This document shows positions 17,409 through 25,708 of a stretch of DNA of 64,000 nucleotides, piece after piece. Below the pieces are notes generated by a model that did not search any database, was not told where the DNA came from, and saw only the letters and a program-made list of their open reading frames with translations. Source of the DNA: Curtobacterium sp. BH-2-1-1. Its GTDB lineage: Bacteria; Actinomycetota; Actinomycetes; Actinomycetales; Microbacteriaceae. The stretch covers positions 620,001 through 684,000 of the forward strand of contig NZ_CP017580.1 of NCBI RefSeq assembly GCF_001806325.1, given 5' to 3'. The position numbers were made by a program, and so were the translations under genes. Positions within the stretch are counted from its first letter, which is position 1, and every line of letters begins with the position of its first letter.

Positions 17409-18230
17409 TCAGCGGAACAGTGAGCGGAGCGTCGCGATCAGCTCGTGGGTGGCCTGCTCGACGGGGTCGGCGGCCGCGCCGCCACCACCGGTCTGCACCC
17501 CGCCGGACGGCGTGGACGCCGTGGCTGCCGCGTCCGTGACGGGCACGACCGTGAGGTCGCCCTTGCTGTCGTCGAGCACGAACAGCGTCGAGACGGTGTT
17601 GCCCGCGAGGTCGACCTTCGCCGTGCCCCGCTGCCCGCTGCCCGAGACGTCGAGCGTCCACTTGCCGGCGTCGACGGTGGCGTACTTCGTGGCGGTGCCG
17701 AAGGCGGCGTCCTCGGCGACGGCGGTCCCCTCGGAGGTGCTCACGTCCACTGACTTCGCGGTGGTCGCGGCCTGCACGAGCCGGAGCTTCGCCTTGCCGT
17801 CACCGGGCTGCTGGAGGTCGTCGGTGAACGCGGTCGTCTTGAGCCCGGAGTTCTTGCCGTAGGCGACGACGGTGCTCGCGTCGCCCTTGTCGACCGTGAC
17901 GTCGGTGGAGATCACCGGGGTCGAGTCGGGGGCGTCGGCGGCGCGCATCGACAGGACGTAGGTGCCGACTGGGAGCTCCTGGTACGGGCTGACCTGGCCG
18001 TAGGTGACGTCGTCGAGCTCGAAGACCGTCTTGCCGCCGGCCAGGCTCGACAGCTCGACGTCGACGCCCTTCGTGTCCGGGGAGAGGTGGCCGACGCGGA
18101 GCCAGCCCTGGTCGCTCGAGGTGGCGGCGGGTGTGGCGGCGGTCGCTGCTTGCGGCGCGAGGCCGACGGCTGCGGCGACGAGGCTCGTGGCGAGGGCGCC
18201 GACGAGGAGGGTGCGACGAGGTGCGGGCAT
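17409..18230 (-). CDS. Secreted DUF4397 protein
   Basis: This 273-residue exported protein has a signal peptide (RRTLLVGALATSLVAAAVGL, with AQA/ATA-type cleavage near residue 30). A DUF4397 beta domain opens with GWLRVGHLSPDTKGVDVEL, continues with PVGTYVLSMRAADAP and has internal repetition of about 100 residues with KLRLVQAATTAKSVDVS. The C-terminus (about 230-273) is Gly/Thr-rich and ends without an LPXTG motif or membrane tail. ATG 18230 follows AGAAGGAGC. DUF4397 has no proven function; proteins of this kind often sit near class F sortases in actinobacteria, as here, which suggests a cell-surface partner role. Confidence 0.85.
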   Translation of the reverse strand: MPAPRRTLLVGALATSLVAAAVGLAPQAATAATPAATSSDQGWLRVGHLSPDTKGVDVELSSLAGGKTVFELDDVTYGQVSPYQELPVGTYVLSMRAADAPDSTPVISTDVTVDKGDASTVVAYGKNSGLKTTAFTDDLQQPGDGKAKLRLVQAATTAKSVDVSTSEGTAVAEDAAFGTATKYATVDAGKWTLDVSGSGQRGTAKVDLAGNTVSTLFVLDDSKGDLTVVPVTDAAATASTPSGGVQTGGGGAAADPVEQATHELIATLRSLFR

Positions 18231-18283
18231 GGTGGTGCTCCTTCTGGTCGTGGTTCGGGTCTGGTGCGTGGGTGCGGCGGCGG

Positions 18284-20278
18284 TCACGAGGCGCTCGTCG
18301 CGGTCGTGGTCGGGTCGGCGGGGGCGTAGACGACGGTCAGGCGCGACCCGTCCCGCTCGACCGAGTCGGGTCGGAACCCGCTGGCCATGGCGTCGAGGGT
18401 GGCCTCGACGCGGGACGCCTCGGCGTTGCCGGGGGCCTCCAGGACGACCCGCCGGAAGGGCTGCCCGGTCTCGCCGGACACCGGCGTGAACCGGTCGACC
18501 TCGACGAACCCGTCGGCGAGGACCTGCCCGAGCGCGATCATCGCCCGCGAGTCCACCTGTCCGGCGCGGAACTGCGACTTGGTGCCCTCGTCGGCGAAGA
18601 GCGCCGGGTTCGAGGCGAGCTCGGTCCCCATCGTCTTCCGGAGGTCGGTCGCGCGGGTGATGGCGGCCTCGGCGGCCGTCGACCCCTCGGCGTGGATGCG
18701 TCGGACGTCGACCCGCTGGTTGCCGGTGCCGAACGCGGCGACGGTCGTCGAGTTCTCGATCGCCTGGCGGATGTCCGACGACGAGTTGCCTCCGGTGCGC
18801 ATCGAGTCCGTCGTGACGACGTAGTCCGAGTCCTTCCAGCCGTTCGGCGACTGGCGTTCGACCGCGGCGTCGGTGTCGAGCTTGTAGTACCAGATGACGT
18901 TGTTCCGGGCGAAGCCGTCCTGCACGAGGTCGACCCACATGGCGTCGTCCACGAGCAGCCGCGAGGACTTCGGGACGTTGTCGCCGACCCACTGCTCGGC
19001 CTGCTGCATCGGCAGGTCGAGGTTGCCGAGCACGAACCCGCGCAGCTGCGTGCCCCAGAGCGGGAGGGCGACGAGGAGTGCCGCGGACGTCACGACCGCC
19101 CACGTGGTGCCGAGGCCCCGGCGGACGACGGCCCGCGCATCGGTCCCCGAGGTCCCGCGCAGGCGGCCGAGCACGGTGAGGACGGCACGTTCGGCGGTGT
19201 AGGCGACGAGGAGCGCGGCGAACGGGATGAGCATGATCACGTACGGCACGGGCAGGTACCCGTTCGGGCGAAACATCATGAGCAGCAGGAACACGAGCAT
19301 CGCCGCGATCGGGCGCACCCGGCGGAGGAACAGCCCGACGAACGCGGCGGCCGAGCCGAGCACGATGAACACCGGGTCGAGCGCCCACCACTGCGCGGCG
19401 GCTTCGTTCGCGAGGCTCCCCGCGTCGAACACCGATCCGCTGGCCGCCCGGGAACCGAGCTGGTAGGTGATGCCCTCGAAGAGGCTGACCCGACCGGTAC
19501 CGGGCAGGAGCTCGCCCTTCACCGCGGCGAGCAGCAGGTAGCCGCCACCGATCACGGCGAGCACGGCCCCGGCGACGCTGAGCGTGTACCGGCGGGTGCT
19601 CCGGTCGGCCCGGCGCACCGCGATCCAGATCAGGAACGGCAGGGCGAGCAGGTACGTCTCCTTCGAGAGCACCGCGATGCCGAGGCACGCAGCGGCACCC
19701 GCGAAGCCGGCGAGCTGCTGGCGACGGCTGAGCACGAGGACGAACGCGGCGAGGAGCCACGGCGTCGCGACGTTGTCGATGTAGACCGTGCGGTGGTACT
19801 GCAGGGCCAGGGGCGACAGCGCGAACACGAGGCCCGCGACCGCCGCGGTGGCACGGCCGGCACCGAGTCGGCGGCCGAGGACGAACAGCAGGATGCTCGA
19901 CACGGCGGCGAAGAACACCATCGCCTCGCGCCCGGCCTCGACGGCGAACGGGTAGCGCGCGAACGCCCCGGTCAGCGAGGTGTACCCGGCGATCTGGATC
20001 CAGCCCAGCGGCGGGTGGTCGTACCAGTACGTGTAGTGGGTGATCTCGCCGAGGTGCGTGATCGCCCAGGCCTGGGCGGTGTACGTGCCCTCGTCGTCGA
20101 TCCGCTGCGGCGTGCCGGACATGTTCCACGACTGCACGACGACCGTCATGGCGAGGACGGGGAGGAGCCAGCCGAGGCTCGCGGCGTGCCGGCGGAACCA
20201 GGCGCCGACGCCGGAGCGCTGGCGGGCGACGGCGCCCCGGATCGGGATGCCGGTGGTGTCGGTGATGCTGGCGGTCAT
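18284..20278 (-). CDS. GT39/ArnT-like membrane glycosyltransferase
   Basis: This 664-residue polytopic membrane protein resembles lipid-linked-sugar-dependent glycosyltransferases (PMT/ArnT clan). The first extracellular loop carries an acidic pair, RIDDEGTYTAQAWA, followed by YWYDHPPLGWIQIAGY; these are typical of the active site. About eleven hydrophobic segments follow (for example MVFFAAVSSILLFVLG and AAMLVFLLLMMF), then a C-terminal extracellular domain of about 250 residues. Such enzymes take sugar from polyprenyl phosphate outside the membrane. ATG 20278 overlaps the GT2 stop as ATGA. The GtrA-like protein and the polyprenol-phosphate mannose synthase nearby would provide its donor. 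Confidence 0.87.
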   Translation of the reverse strand: MTASITDTTGIPIRGAVARQRSGVGAWFRRHAASLGWLLPVLAMTVVVQSWNMSGTPQRIDDEGTYTAQAWAITHLGEITHYTYWYDHPPLGWIQIAGYTSLTGAFARYPFAVEAGREAMVFFAAVSSILLFVLGRRLGAGRATAAVAGLVFALSPLALQYHRTVYIDNVATPWLLAAFVLVLSRRQQLAGFAGAAACLGIAVLSKETYLLALPFLIWIAVRRADRSTRRYTLSVAGAVLAVIGGGYLLLAAVKGELLPGTGRVSLFEGITYQLGSRAASGSVFDAGSLANEAAAQWWALDPVFIVLGSAAAFVGLFLRRVRPIAAMLVFLLLMMFRPNGYLPVPYVIMLIPFAALLVAYTAERAVLTVLGRLRGTSGTDARAVVRRGLGTTWAVVTSAALLVALPLWGTQLRGFVLGNLDLPMQQAEQWVGDNVPKSSRLLVDDAMWVDLVQDGFARNNVIWYYKLDTDAAVERQSPNGWKDSDYVVTTDSMRTGGNSSSDIRQAIENSTTVAAFGTGNQRVDVRRIHAEGSTAAEAAITRATDLRKTMGTELASNPALFADEGTKSQFRAGQVDSRAMIALGQVLADGFVEVDRFTPVSGETGQPFRRVVLEAPGNAEASRVEATLDAMASGFRPDSVERDGSRLTVVYAPADPTTTATSAS

Positions 20279-21777
20279 CGGGTCCCTCCGGTGGTCGACG
20301 CGACGAGTTCACGGTCGTCCGAGCGGTCGTCCGCCCGATCGGTGGTCACGGCGTTCGCGAAGCCGACGACCTCGGCCGACTGCCCGGCCGTGCGGTGCTG
20401 CCCGGTGTGCTCGGTCTTCTCCCACCCGTTCTGCCCCTTGGCGTGCCGGACCACGGCCCGGACCGCCGCTGCGGCGAGGAAGATCTGGTAGGGCACGAGG
20501 CCGAGCACGAGCTTCACGTAGTCGCGGATCCGGACCTTCTCCTTGTAGAGCCGACCGAACTCGTTGAGGCCGACGACCTCGACGGCGAGCAGCATGAGCG
20601 TCGGGGCGACGGGCACGAACGACACGAGGGCGACCGCCGTCGGCACCTTGACGAACAGGATCATCAGGACGCTGAGCGGGATGAGCAGCCCGGTGGCCGC
20701 CTGGATGAACGGCATCGTCAGCATGTAGCGGGCGAAGAACCGCTGGCGGAACGACGGGAGCTTCTTCCACTCCCCCTTGCCGAGCACCTGCAGGAAGCCC
20801 TGGTTCCACCGGGTGCGCTGCTTGAGCAGGGAGGCGAAGGTGGGCGGGGTCTCCTCGCGGGTGACGGCCTCGGGGCTGTAGGCGACGACGACCTTGGCGC
20901 CGTCGGCGGAGAGCCGGACGCCGAGCTCGCAGTCCTCGGCGAGGCAGTGCGCGTCCCAGCCGTTCGACCAGTCCAGGCGTTCCTTCGTCACGAAGACGGT
21001 GTTGCCGCCGAGCGGGATGAACTTCGACCCGGCGTGGAAGTGCAGGCGCGAGCGGAACCAGAAGTAGTACTCGAGCACGTTCCGGAGCGACCACCAGCTC
21101 GACTTGAAGTTCATCAGCTGCACGCCGCCCTGCACGACGTCGGCGTCGGTCTCCTGGAAGCGCGAGTCGACCAGGGAGAGCAGCCGCGGGTAGACCTCGT
21201 CCTCCGCGTCGAACACCCCGACGATGTCGCCCGTCGCGTACTGGAGCGCGAGGTTCATCGCCTTCGGCTTGTTCTTCGGCGCGGTGTCGTCGACGACGAC
21301 CGTGATGAGCCCGGGGTGCCGGGCCGCAGCGGCACGCACGACGGCGTCCGTCTCGGGGTCGTCCTCGCCGACGATCGCGATGATCTCGAAGTCCGGGTGG
21401 TCCTGCTTCGCGAGCATGTCGAGCGTCTCCCCCATGACGTCCTGCTCGTGGCGGCCGGGGACCAGCAGCGTGAACCGGTGCGCCGCCGGGCGCGGGGTCT
21501 GGCTGAAGCTCGTCGACTTGAGCGCGTCGCGCGAGCGCCAGGCGTGCAGCATCCACCACAGCGTGGTGAGCGCGATGATCGTGAGCAGCACGGAGATCGC
21601 GATGAGGGCCGAGTACCCGACCCACTCGCCGACCGACCAGGCGGCCTGCGGGAGCTGCCCCGAGCCTCCTGTCGGGACGTCGGTCGTGCCGCGGTTCGGG
21701 ACGCTCGACGGAGCCGTCCCCTCGTTCGGCTGGAGCAGCGGCCCTGCGGCCGTCCACAGCGTGGCGGAGATGATCAT
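20275..21777 (-). CDS. Processive GT2 glycosyltransferase (cellulose/hyaluronan synthase-like)
   Basis: This 500-residue inner-membrane synthase has a membrane segment at about 51-75, a cytoplasmic GT2 domain with VGEDD (138-140), DAEDE (190-194), EDCELG (281-286) and the processive-enzyme motif QRTRW (320-324), then three or four C-terminal membrane helices (about 348-470). The D,D,D,QxxRW pattern is that of enzymes which polymerise and extrude beta-linked polysaccharides. There is no PilZ domain. The polymer is unknown; the GH8 enzyme in the run suggests a beta-glucan. ATG 21777 overlaps the gtrA-like stop as ATGA and the gene ends in ATGA with the GT39 gene. Confidence 0.88.
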   Translation of the reverse strand: MIISATLWTAAGPLLQPNEGTAPSSVPNRGTTDVPTGGSGQLPQAAWSVGEWVGYSALIAISVLLTIIALTTLWWMLHAWRSRDALKSTSFSQTPRPAAHRFTLLVPGRHEQDVMGETLDMLAKQDHPDFEIIAIVGEDDPETDAVVRAAAARHPGLITVVVDDTAPKNKPKAMNLALQYATGDIVGVFDAEDEVYPRLLSLVDSRFQETDADVVQGGVQLMNFKSSWWSLRNVLEYYFWFRSRLHFHAGSKFIPLGGNTVFVTKERLDWSNGWDAHCLAEDCELGVRLSADGAKVVVAYSPEAVTREETPPTFASLLKQRTRWNQGFLQVLGKGEWKKLPSFRQRFFARYMLTMPFIQAATGLLIPLSVLMILFVKVPTAVALVSFVPVAPTLMLLAVEVVGLNEFGRLYKEKVRIRDYVKLVLGLVPYQIFLAAAAVRAVVRHAKGQNGWEKTEHTGQHRTAGQSAEVVGFANAVTTDRADDRSDDRELVASTTGGTR

Positions 21778-22298
21778 TCGGCGAGCTCCTTCGCGTGAGC
21801 GTCGGTGGAACGGAAGACGAGGGCCTTGTACGCGGCGAACCGGAACGCGGTGCCGAGCACGAGACCCACCCCGTTGCCGGCGACGTTGTCGGCGAGGGTG
21901 GAGGTGAAACCGAGGACGTAGTGCGAGACGAACAGGCACGCGGCGGCGATGCCGAGCCCGATGAGGTTGGTGACCGCGAACAGGAGCCCCTCGCGGAGGG
22001 TCTCGCGGCGGCCGGTCTGCCGCTCGGCCCGGAACGTGATGAACCGGTTGCCGATCCAGGCCAAGGCCGTGGAGACGACGGCGGAGACGATCTTGGCGGC
22101 GATGGGCCCGTCGGGCATCACGGTCGCGCGGAGGAGGTTGTAGACGCCGAGGTCGATGACGAAGCAGACGGCGCCGATGCTGCCGAAGGAGACGAGTTGC
22201 CGCGCGAGCACCACCAGGCGCGCGACGGCCGCGCGCGGAGGGACGGGTACCGCGCCGGTTGCGGATGGCACCACAACGGGGGTATCGGTTCGGGTCAT
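21774..22298 (-). CDS. GtrA-family membrane protein
   Basis: This 174-residue protein has four membrane helices and the GtrA signature: LVSFGSIGAVCFVIDLGVYNLL in helix 1, VVSTALAWIGNRFITF, LFAVTNLIGLGIAAACLFV and FRFAAYKALVF near the end. GtrA proteins are thought to flip polyprenyl-phosphate-linked sugars across the membrane. It is the first gene of the polysaccharide run and would hand a lipid-linked donor to the GT39-like protein. A GC-rich hairpin lies directly against the start codon (22299-22316) and may limit translation of the whole run. Confidence 0.88.
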   Translation of the reverse strand: MTRTDTPVVVPSATGAVPVPPRAAVARLVVLARQLVSFGSIGAVCFVIDLGVYNLLRATVMPDGPIAAKIVSAVVSTALAWIGNRFITFRAERQTGRRETLREGLLFAVTNLIGLGIAAACLFVSHYVLGFTSTLADNVAGNGVGLVLGTAFRFAAYKALVFRSTDAHAKELAE

Positions 22299-22316
22299 GC
22301 CCCCGATTCGGGGGGC
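22299..22316 (-). promoter_or_regulatory. Hairpin abutting the gtrA-like start codon
   Basis: On the minus strand GCCCCCCGAATCGGGGGC directly precedes ATG. The only purine-rich stretch that could bind the ribosome (GGGGG) is one arm of this stem, so folding would hide it. Confidence 0.5.
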
Positions 22317-22421
22317 TTCTCGAGGCGGTTTGGGTGGGGTACAGACTTACGGATGGGTCTGCCAGTTTCGCGACACCCGCTGTTCACATGCGGGTCGCGG
22401 TGGACGCGCCCCCACGACGGA

Positions 22422-22457
22422 CTGGAGGCGCGGTGCCAGCTGGCACCGCGCCTCCAG
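22422..22457. terminator. Family D palindrome behind an aldo/keto reductase gene
   Basis: GGAGGCGCGGTGCCAGC and GCTGGCACCGCGCCTCC are perfectly complementary. It starts 19 bases beyond the aldo/keto reductase stop on the minus strand. Confidence 0.75.
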
Positions 22458-22476
22458 GTCGGAAGGGTGGTCGCGT

Positions 22477-23481
22477 CTACGCGGGGCGCGACGCCGGGCT
22501 GACGGTCTTCGACGCGTCGCGCTCCGGGATGTCCCCCAGGGCTGCGTCGATCGCCGCGAGGGCGTCGGCGTCCAGGCGCACGCCCGCGGCCTTGACGTTG
22601 TCGGTGACCTGCTCCGGACGGGACGCGCCGACGATCGCACTCGCGACGTTCTCGTTCTGGAGCGTCCACGCGATGGCGAGCTGCGCCAGGGTCAGGCCGG
22701 CCTGGTCGGCGACGGGCTGGAGGCGCTGGACGGCTTCGAGGACCTCGTCGCGCATGAACCGCTTGATCATGTCGGCGCCGCCCTTCTCGTCGGTGGCGCG
22801 GGAGCCCTCGGGGAGGGGCTGACCGGGCTTGTACTTGCCGGTGAGCACGCCCTGGGCGATCGGCGACCAGACGATCTGGCTGAGGCCGAGCTGCTTCGAC
22901 GCGGGGACGACCTCGCCCTCGATGACCCGCCACAGCATCGAGTACTGCGGCTGGTTCGAGATGAGCTGGAAGCCGAGCTCCTTCGCGAGCGCGGCACCGG
23001 CGCGGATCTGCTCGGCGTTCCACTCGCTGACGCCGATGTACAGCGCCTTGCCCTGGCGGACGACGTCGGCGAAGGCCTGCATCGTCTCCTCGAGGGGAGT
23101 CTCGTGGTCGTACCGGTGCGCCTGGTAGAGGTCGACGTAGTCGGTCTGGAGGCGCTCGAGCGACCCGTCGATCGACTCCATGATGTGCTTGCGGCTGAGG
23201 CCGACGTCGTTGTGCCCCTTCGGCCCGGTCGGCCAGTAGACCTTCGTGAAGATCTCCAGCGACTGGCGGCGCTCGGCCTGCAGCGCCTCGCCGAGGACGG
23301 TCTCGGCGGCGGTGTTGGCGTACGTGTCCGCGGTGTCGAACGTGGTGATGCCGGCGTCGAGCGCTGCCCGCACGCACTGGGTGGCGACGTCGTTCTCGAC
23401 CTGCGAGCCGTGCGTCAGCCAGTTGCCGTAGGTGATCTCGGAGATCTTGAGTCCGGAGTTGCCCAGGTACCTGAATTCCAT
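22477..23481 (-). CDS. Aldo/keto reductase (Kv-beta/YghZ type)
   Basis: This 334-residue NADPH-dependent reductase begins MEFRYLGNSGLKISEITYGNW. The catalytic tetrad is visible as Asp/Tyr in TTFDTADTYAN, Lys in EIFTKVYWP and His in LYQAHRYDHETPLEET; the cofactor segment AIVGASRPEQVTDN near the C-terminus is of the Kv-beta subgroup. The length is typical. ATG 23481 is the conserved start. It stands alone, with a family D terminator behind it and a 411-base repeat-rich region in front. Substrates are probably small aldehydes; nothing here narrows it further. Confidence 0.9.
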   Translation of the reverse strand: MEFRYLGNSGLKISEITYGNWLTHGSQVENDVATQCVRAALDAGITTFDTADTYANTAAETVLGEALQAERRQSLEIFTKVYWPTGPKGHNDVGLSRKHIMESIDGSLERLQTDYVDLYQAHRYDHETPLEETMQAFADVVRQGKALYIGVSEWNAEQIRAGAALAKELGFQLISNQPQYSMLWRVIEGEVVPASKQLGLSQIVWSPIAQGVLTGKYKPGQPLPEGSRATDEKGGADMIKRFMRDEVLEAVQRLQPVADQAGLTLAQLAIAWTLQNENVASAIVGASRPEQVTDNVKAAGVRLDADALAAIDAALGDIPERDASKTVSPASRPA

Positions 23482-23892
23482 GCTCCCGACGCTAGCGGGC
23501 TTCCCCGCCCCGTGAGGGGCCGTGCGAGTACCTGGGTGCGGGGGCGCTGCGGGGGGGGGTGGGGTGCGGGGTGGGGTGCGCGGTGCGGGGCGGCGCGGGG
23601 GCGGGATGCGCGAGCGGGCGGAATACCCACGGGACCGCGCTGGGACCGGGGCCATTTCGCCCGCTCGCGCCGCGCCTCCCGAGCCCTTCGGATGCGCCGG
23701 CGGCCGACCTGCGCGAGCGGGCGGTATACCCACGGGACCACGCTGGAACCGGGGCCATTTCGCCCGCTCGCGCCGCGCCTCCCGAGCCGCCCTCGAGCCG
23801 GCCATCCGTCCACAGGCGGTCGCTCGCACCAGCCGTCCACAGATCAGGGCGGGCGCCACTCGCACGGTGCCACCGGCGGCCACGCTGGCCGC
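23482..23892. other. Gene-free stretch with a G-rich tract and two repeat copies
   Basis: The 411 bases between two divergently transcribed genes hold a long G-rich tract (about 23546-23606, with a run of nine G and several GGGG runs) and two family A repeats at 23610-23772. I find no gene. The G-rich tract could form quadruplexes. The DUF559 gene start lies at the right end; the aldo/keto reductase promoter should lie at the left end, but I see no clear -10/-35 pair. Confidence 0.6.
23610..23772. repeat. Palindromic repeat family A, tandem pair
   Basis: Two copies, starting about 103 bases apart, each read CGAGCGGGCGG(A/T)ATACCC at the left and CCATTTCGCCCGCTCG at the right, so each can fold into a hairpin. 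Each is followed by the same CGCCGCGCCTCCCGAGCC tail, showing that a unit of about 100 bases was duplicated. Confidence 0.8.
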
Positions 23893-24837
23893 ATGCACGT
23901 CGACGCGACCTTCCCGATGGCCCTCCGCGGCCGACCGTTCCGCGTGCGCGAAGCCCTGCACCGCGGCGTCAGCGTCGGCCGACTCCGATCACGAGCGTTC
24001 CTCCGCCCGTTCCACGGCATCCGCGCTTGGACCCGTCCGCAGACGCACGACGAGCGCGCACGAGCGGTGCAGCCGCGCCTGCGCCCGGACCAGGCGTTCA
24101 GCCACACGACCGCCGCAGCGATCCTCGGATTCCCGCTCCCGCGCCGGCTCGAGCGCGATCCCCGCGTCCACGTGACGACGATCGGGACGGACCAGGCGCT
24201 CCGTGTCCGTGGGACGATCGGGCACCGCGCCCGCCGCGGCAGACTCCAGGTGGTCCACTCGGGCACCGCGGCGCTGACCCACCCAGCGGACACGTTCGTC
24301 GCGCTCGCGACCCTCCTGAGCCGCGACGAACTCATCGTGGTCGGCGACGCGATCATCGGCTGGCTCGGCTGGTGCGACCACGCCGAACTGGTCGCCGCAG
24401 CTCGCCGCTACCGCGGAGCGAGGGGCATCCGTCGCGTCCGAGCAGCCCTCGCCGAGATGCGCCCAGGGTCACGTTCGCCCGGCGAGACCCGGCTCCGACT
24501 CGCCCTCACGCGGCGCGGTCTGCCGCAACCCGCCCTGAACCACGACGTCGTGGTGGACGGCCGGTGGATCGCGTGCGTCGATCTCGCCTACCCGGACGCC
24601 CGGGTCGCGATCGAGTACGAAAGCGACCTCCACCGCACCGACGATCGCACGTTCCGCAAGGACATCACGCGGGGTGAACACCTGAAGGACGCCGGCTGGT
24701 GGCTGCTGCGTGCCACCGCGGACGACGTGGGACCGGCGATCGAGGCGCTCGTGGCGCGCGTCCGTCGCCTCCTCGACGGCGTCTCGACCGGGAGGCACGA
24801 CCCACGTCCGACACGCCGTCCAGCGTCACTGAGATGA
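23893..24837 (+). CDS. DUF559 endonuclease-domain protein
   Basis: This 314-residue cytoplasmic protein has an N-terminal half with a winged-helix-like region (RVREALHRGVSVGRLRSRAFL) and AFSHTTAAAILGFPLP, as in AbiEi-related proteins. A C-terminal Vsr/DUF559 nuclease-like domain reads CVDLAYPDARVAIEYESDLHR, with the E..D acidic pair, then KDITRGEHLKDAGWWLLRAT. Such genes are common and often multi-copy in actinobacteria, and their function is not established. ATG 23893 is chosen from the alignment of the N-terminus; there is no strong ribosome site. It ends four bases before the yceI operator. Confidence 0.8.
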   Translation: MHVDATFPMALRGRPFRVREALHRGVSVGRLRSRAFLRPFHGIRAWTRPQTHDERARAVQPRLRPDQAFSHTTAAAILGFPLPRRLERDPRVHVTTIGTDQALRVRGTIGHRARRGRLQVVHSGTAALTHPADTFVALATLLSRDELIVVGDAIIGWLGWCDHAELVAAARRYRGARGIRRVRAALAEMRPGSRSPGETRLRLALTRRGLPQPALNHDVVVDGRWIACVDLAYPDARVAIEYESDLHRTDDRTFRKDITRGEHLKDAGWWLLRATADDVGPAIEALVARVRRLLDGVSTGRHDPRPTRRPASLR

Positions 24838-24840
24838 ACA

Positions 24841-24873
24841 TTGGTTGACGCTTCAACCAAACACGTGCAGAAT
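24841..24873 (+). promoter_or_regulatory. yceI promoter with a MarR-type palindromic operator
   Basis: TTGACG (24845-24850) and CAGAAT (24868-24873) are 17 bases apart and form a good sigma-70-type promoter. A perfect palindrome TTGGTTGA-CGCT-TCAACCAA (24841-24860) covers the -35. Its size and AT-rich arms are those of a MarR-family operator, so repression by a MarR protein is likely; no marR gene is next to it. Confidence 0.7.
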
Positions 24874-24966
24874 GGGCTAGCGTCAACTTCGATGCAGGCG
24901 CATGGAATCGTGGTTCCGCCCGACGCCTGCTCGGGAACGCAGTCCACACGCTTCGAAGGAGTCACC

Positions 24967-25527
24967 ATGACGCTCACCGCCTCGACCATCCCCGGCTACC
25001 AGACCGGTACCTGGAAGATCGATCCCACCCACTCCGAGGTCACGTTCTCGGTCCGCCACCTCGCGATCAGCAAGGTCAAGGGCAAGTTCGAGACCTTCGA
25101 CGCCACCGTCGTCACCGCCGAGAACCCGCTCGAGTCGACCGTCGAGGCGAACATCGACGTCGCGTCCATCAACACCGGCCAGGAGCAGCGCGACCAGCAC
25201 CTCAAGACGAGCGACTTCTTCCTCACCGAGGAGCACCCGCAGCTCACCTTCCGCTCGACGAGCATCGAGGCGAAGGGCGACGACCTGCACATCGCCGGCG
25301 ACCTGACCCTGCGTGGCGTCACCAAGCCGGTCGTCCTCAAGGCCGAGCTCGGCGGCTTCACGACCGACGGCTACGGCCAGGTCAAGTTCGGCGCCGAGGC
25401 CACGACCAAGATCGACCGCACCGAGTTCGGCGTGAACTGGAACGCTGCGCTCGAGGCCGGTGGCTTCACGCTCGGCAACGACGTGACGATCAACCTCGAC
25501 GTGCAGTTCGTCCTCCAGGCGGCCTGA
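24967..25527 (+). CDS. YceI-family lipid-binding protein
   Basis: This 186-residue protein is a YceI lipocalin-like barrel that binds polyisoprenoid chains in characterised relatives. Family landmarks are IPGYQTGTWKIDPTHSEVTFSVRHL, KVKGKFETFDATV, DQHLKTSDFF, GDLTLRGVTKPVVL and IDRTEFGVNWNAALEAGG. There is no signal peptide, as is usual in actinobacterial members, so it is probably cytoplasmic. ATG 24967 follows CGAAGGAGT. It is a single gene with its own promoter and a MarR-style operator about 105 bases upstream, and two hairpins behind. Regulation by a MarR protein would fit a role in solvent, oxidative or membrane stress. Confidence 0.92.
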   Translation: MTLTASTIPGYQTGTWKIDPTHSEVTFSVRHLAISKVKGKFETFDATVVTAENPLESTVEANIDVASINTGQEQRDQHLKTSDFFLTEEHPQLTFRSTSIEAKGDDLHIAGDLTLRGVTKPVVLKAELGGFTTDGYGQVKFGAEATTKIDRTEFGVNWNAALEAGGFTLGNDVTINLDVQFVLQAA

Positions 25528-25533
25528 CACCTC

Positions 25534-25580
25534 GTCCCTCCTGACCCGAAGGTCATCGCGTTGCGCGTGACCTGAGGGAC
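25534..25580. terminator. Bulged hairpin directly behind yceI
   Basis: GTCCCTC at the left pairs with GAGGGAC at the right, and inside it AGGTCA pairs with TGACCT. It begins seven bases after the yceI stop. Confidence 0.5.
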
Positions 25581-25611
25581 ATCGAACCGCAGGACACTGC
25601 AGTACCCGAAG

Positions 25612-25651
25612 CGAACGGCCCGGCTCCTCCCCCATGGAGTCGGGCCGTTCG
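25612..25651. terminator. Second, strong hairpin terminator behind yceI
   Basis: CGAACGGCCCGGCTCC and GGAGTCGGGCCGTTCG pair over 16 positions with one mismatch. The core is the same as in the terminator behind treZ (14170-14205). Confidence 0.75.
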
Positions 25652-25708
25652 TCGTTGCTGGGGGGGGGGGCGGGGGGCTTGGGGCTGGTCGCTCGCGCGT
25701 CCCGCCGT

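Noticed and set aside
17409..20312. A single 967-residue frame joining two minus-strand genes
   Set aside because: Only its last 273 residues form a protein (signal peptide plus DUF4397). The upstream part is an out-of-frame reading of the GT39-like gene.
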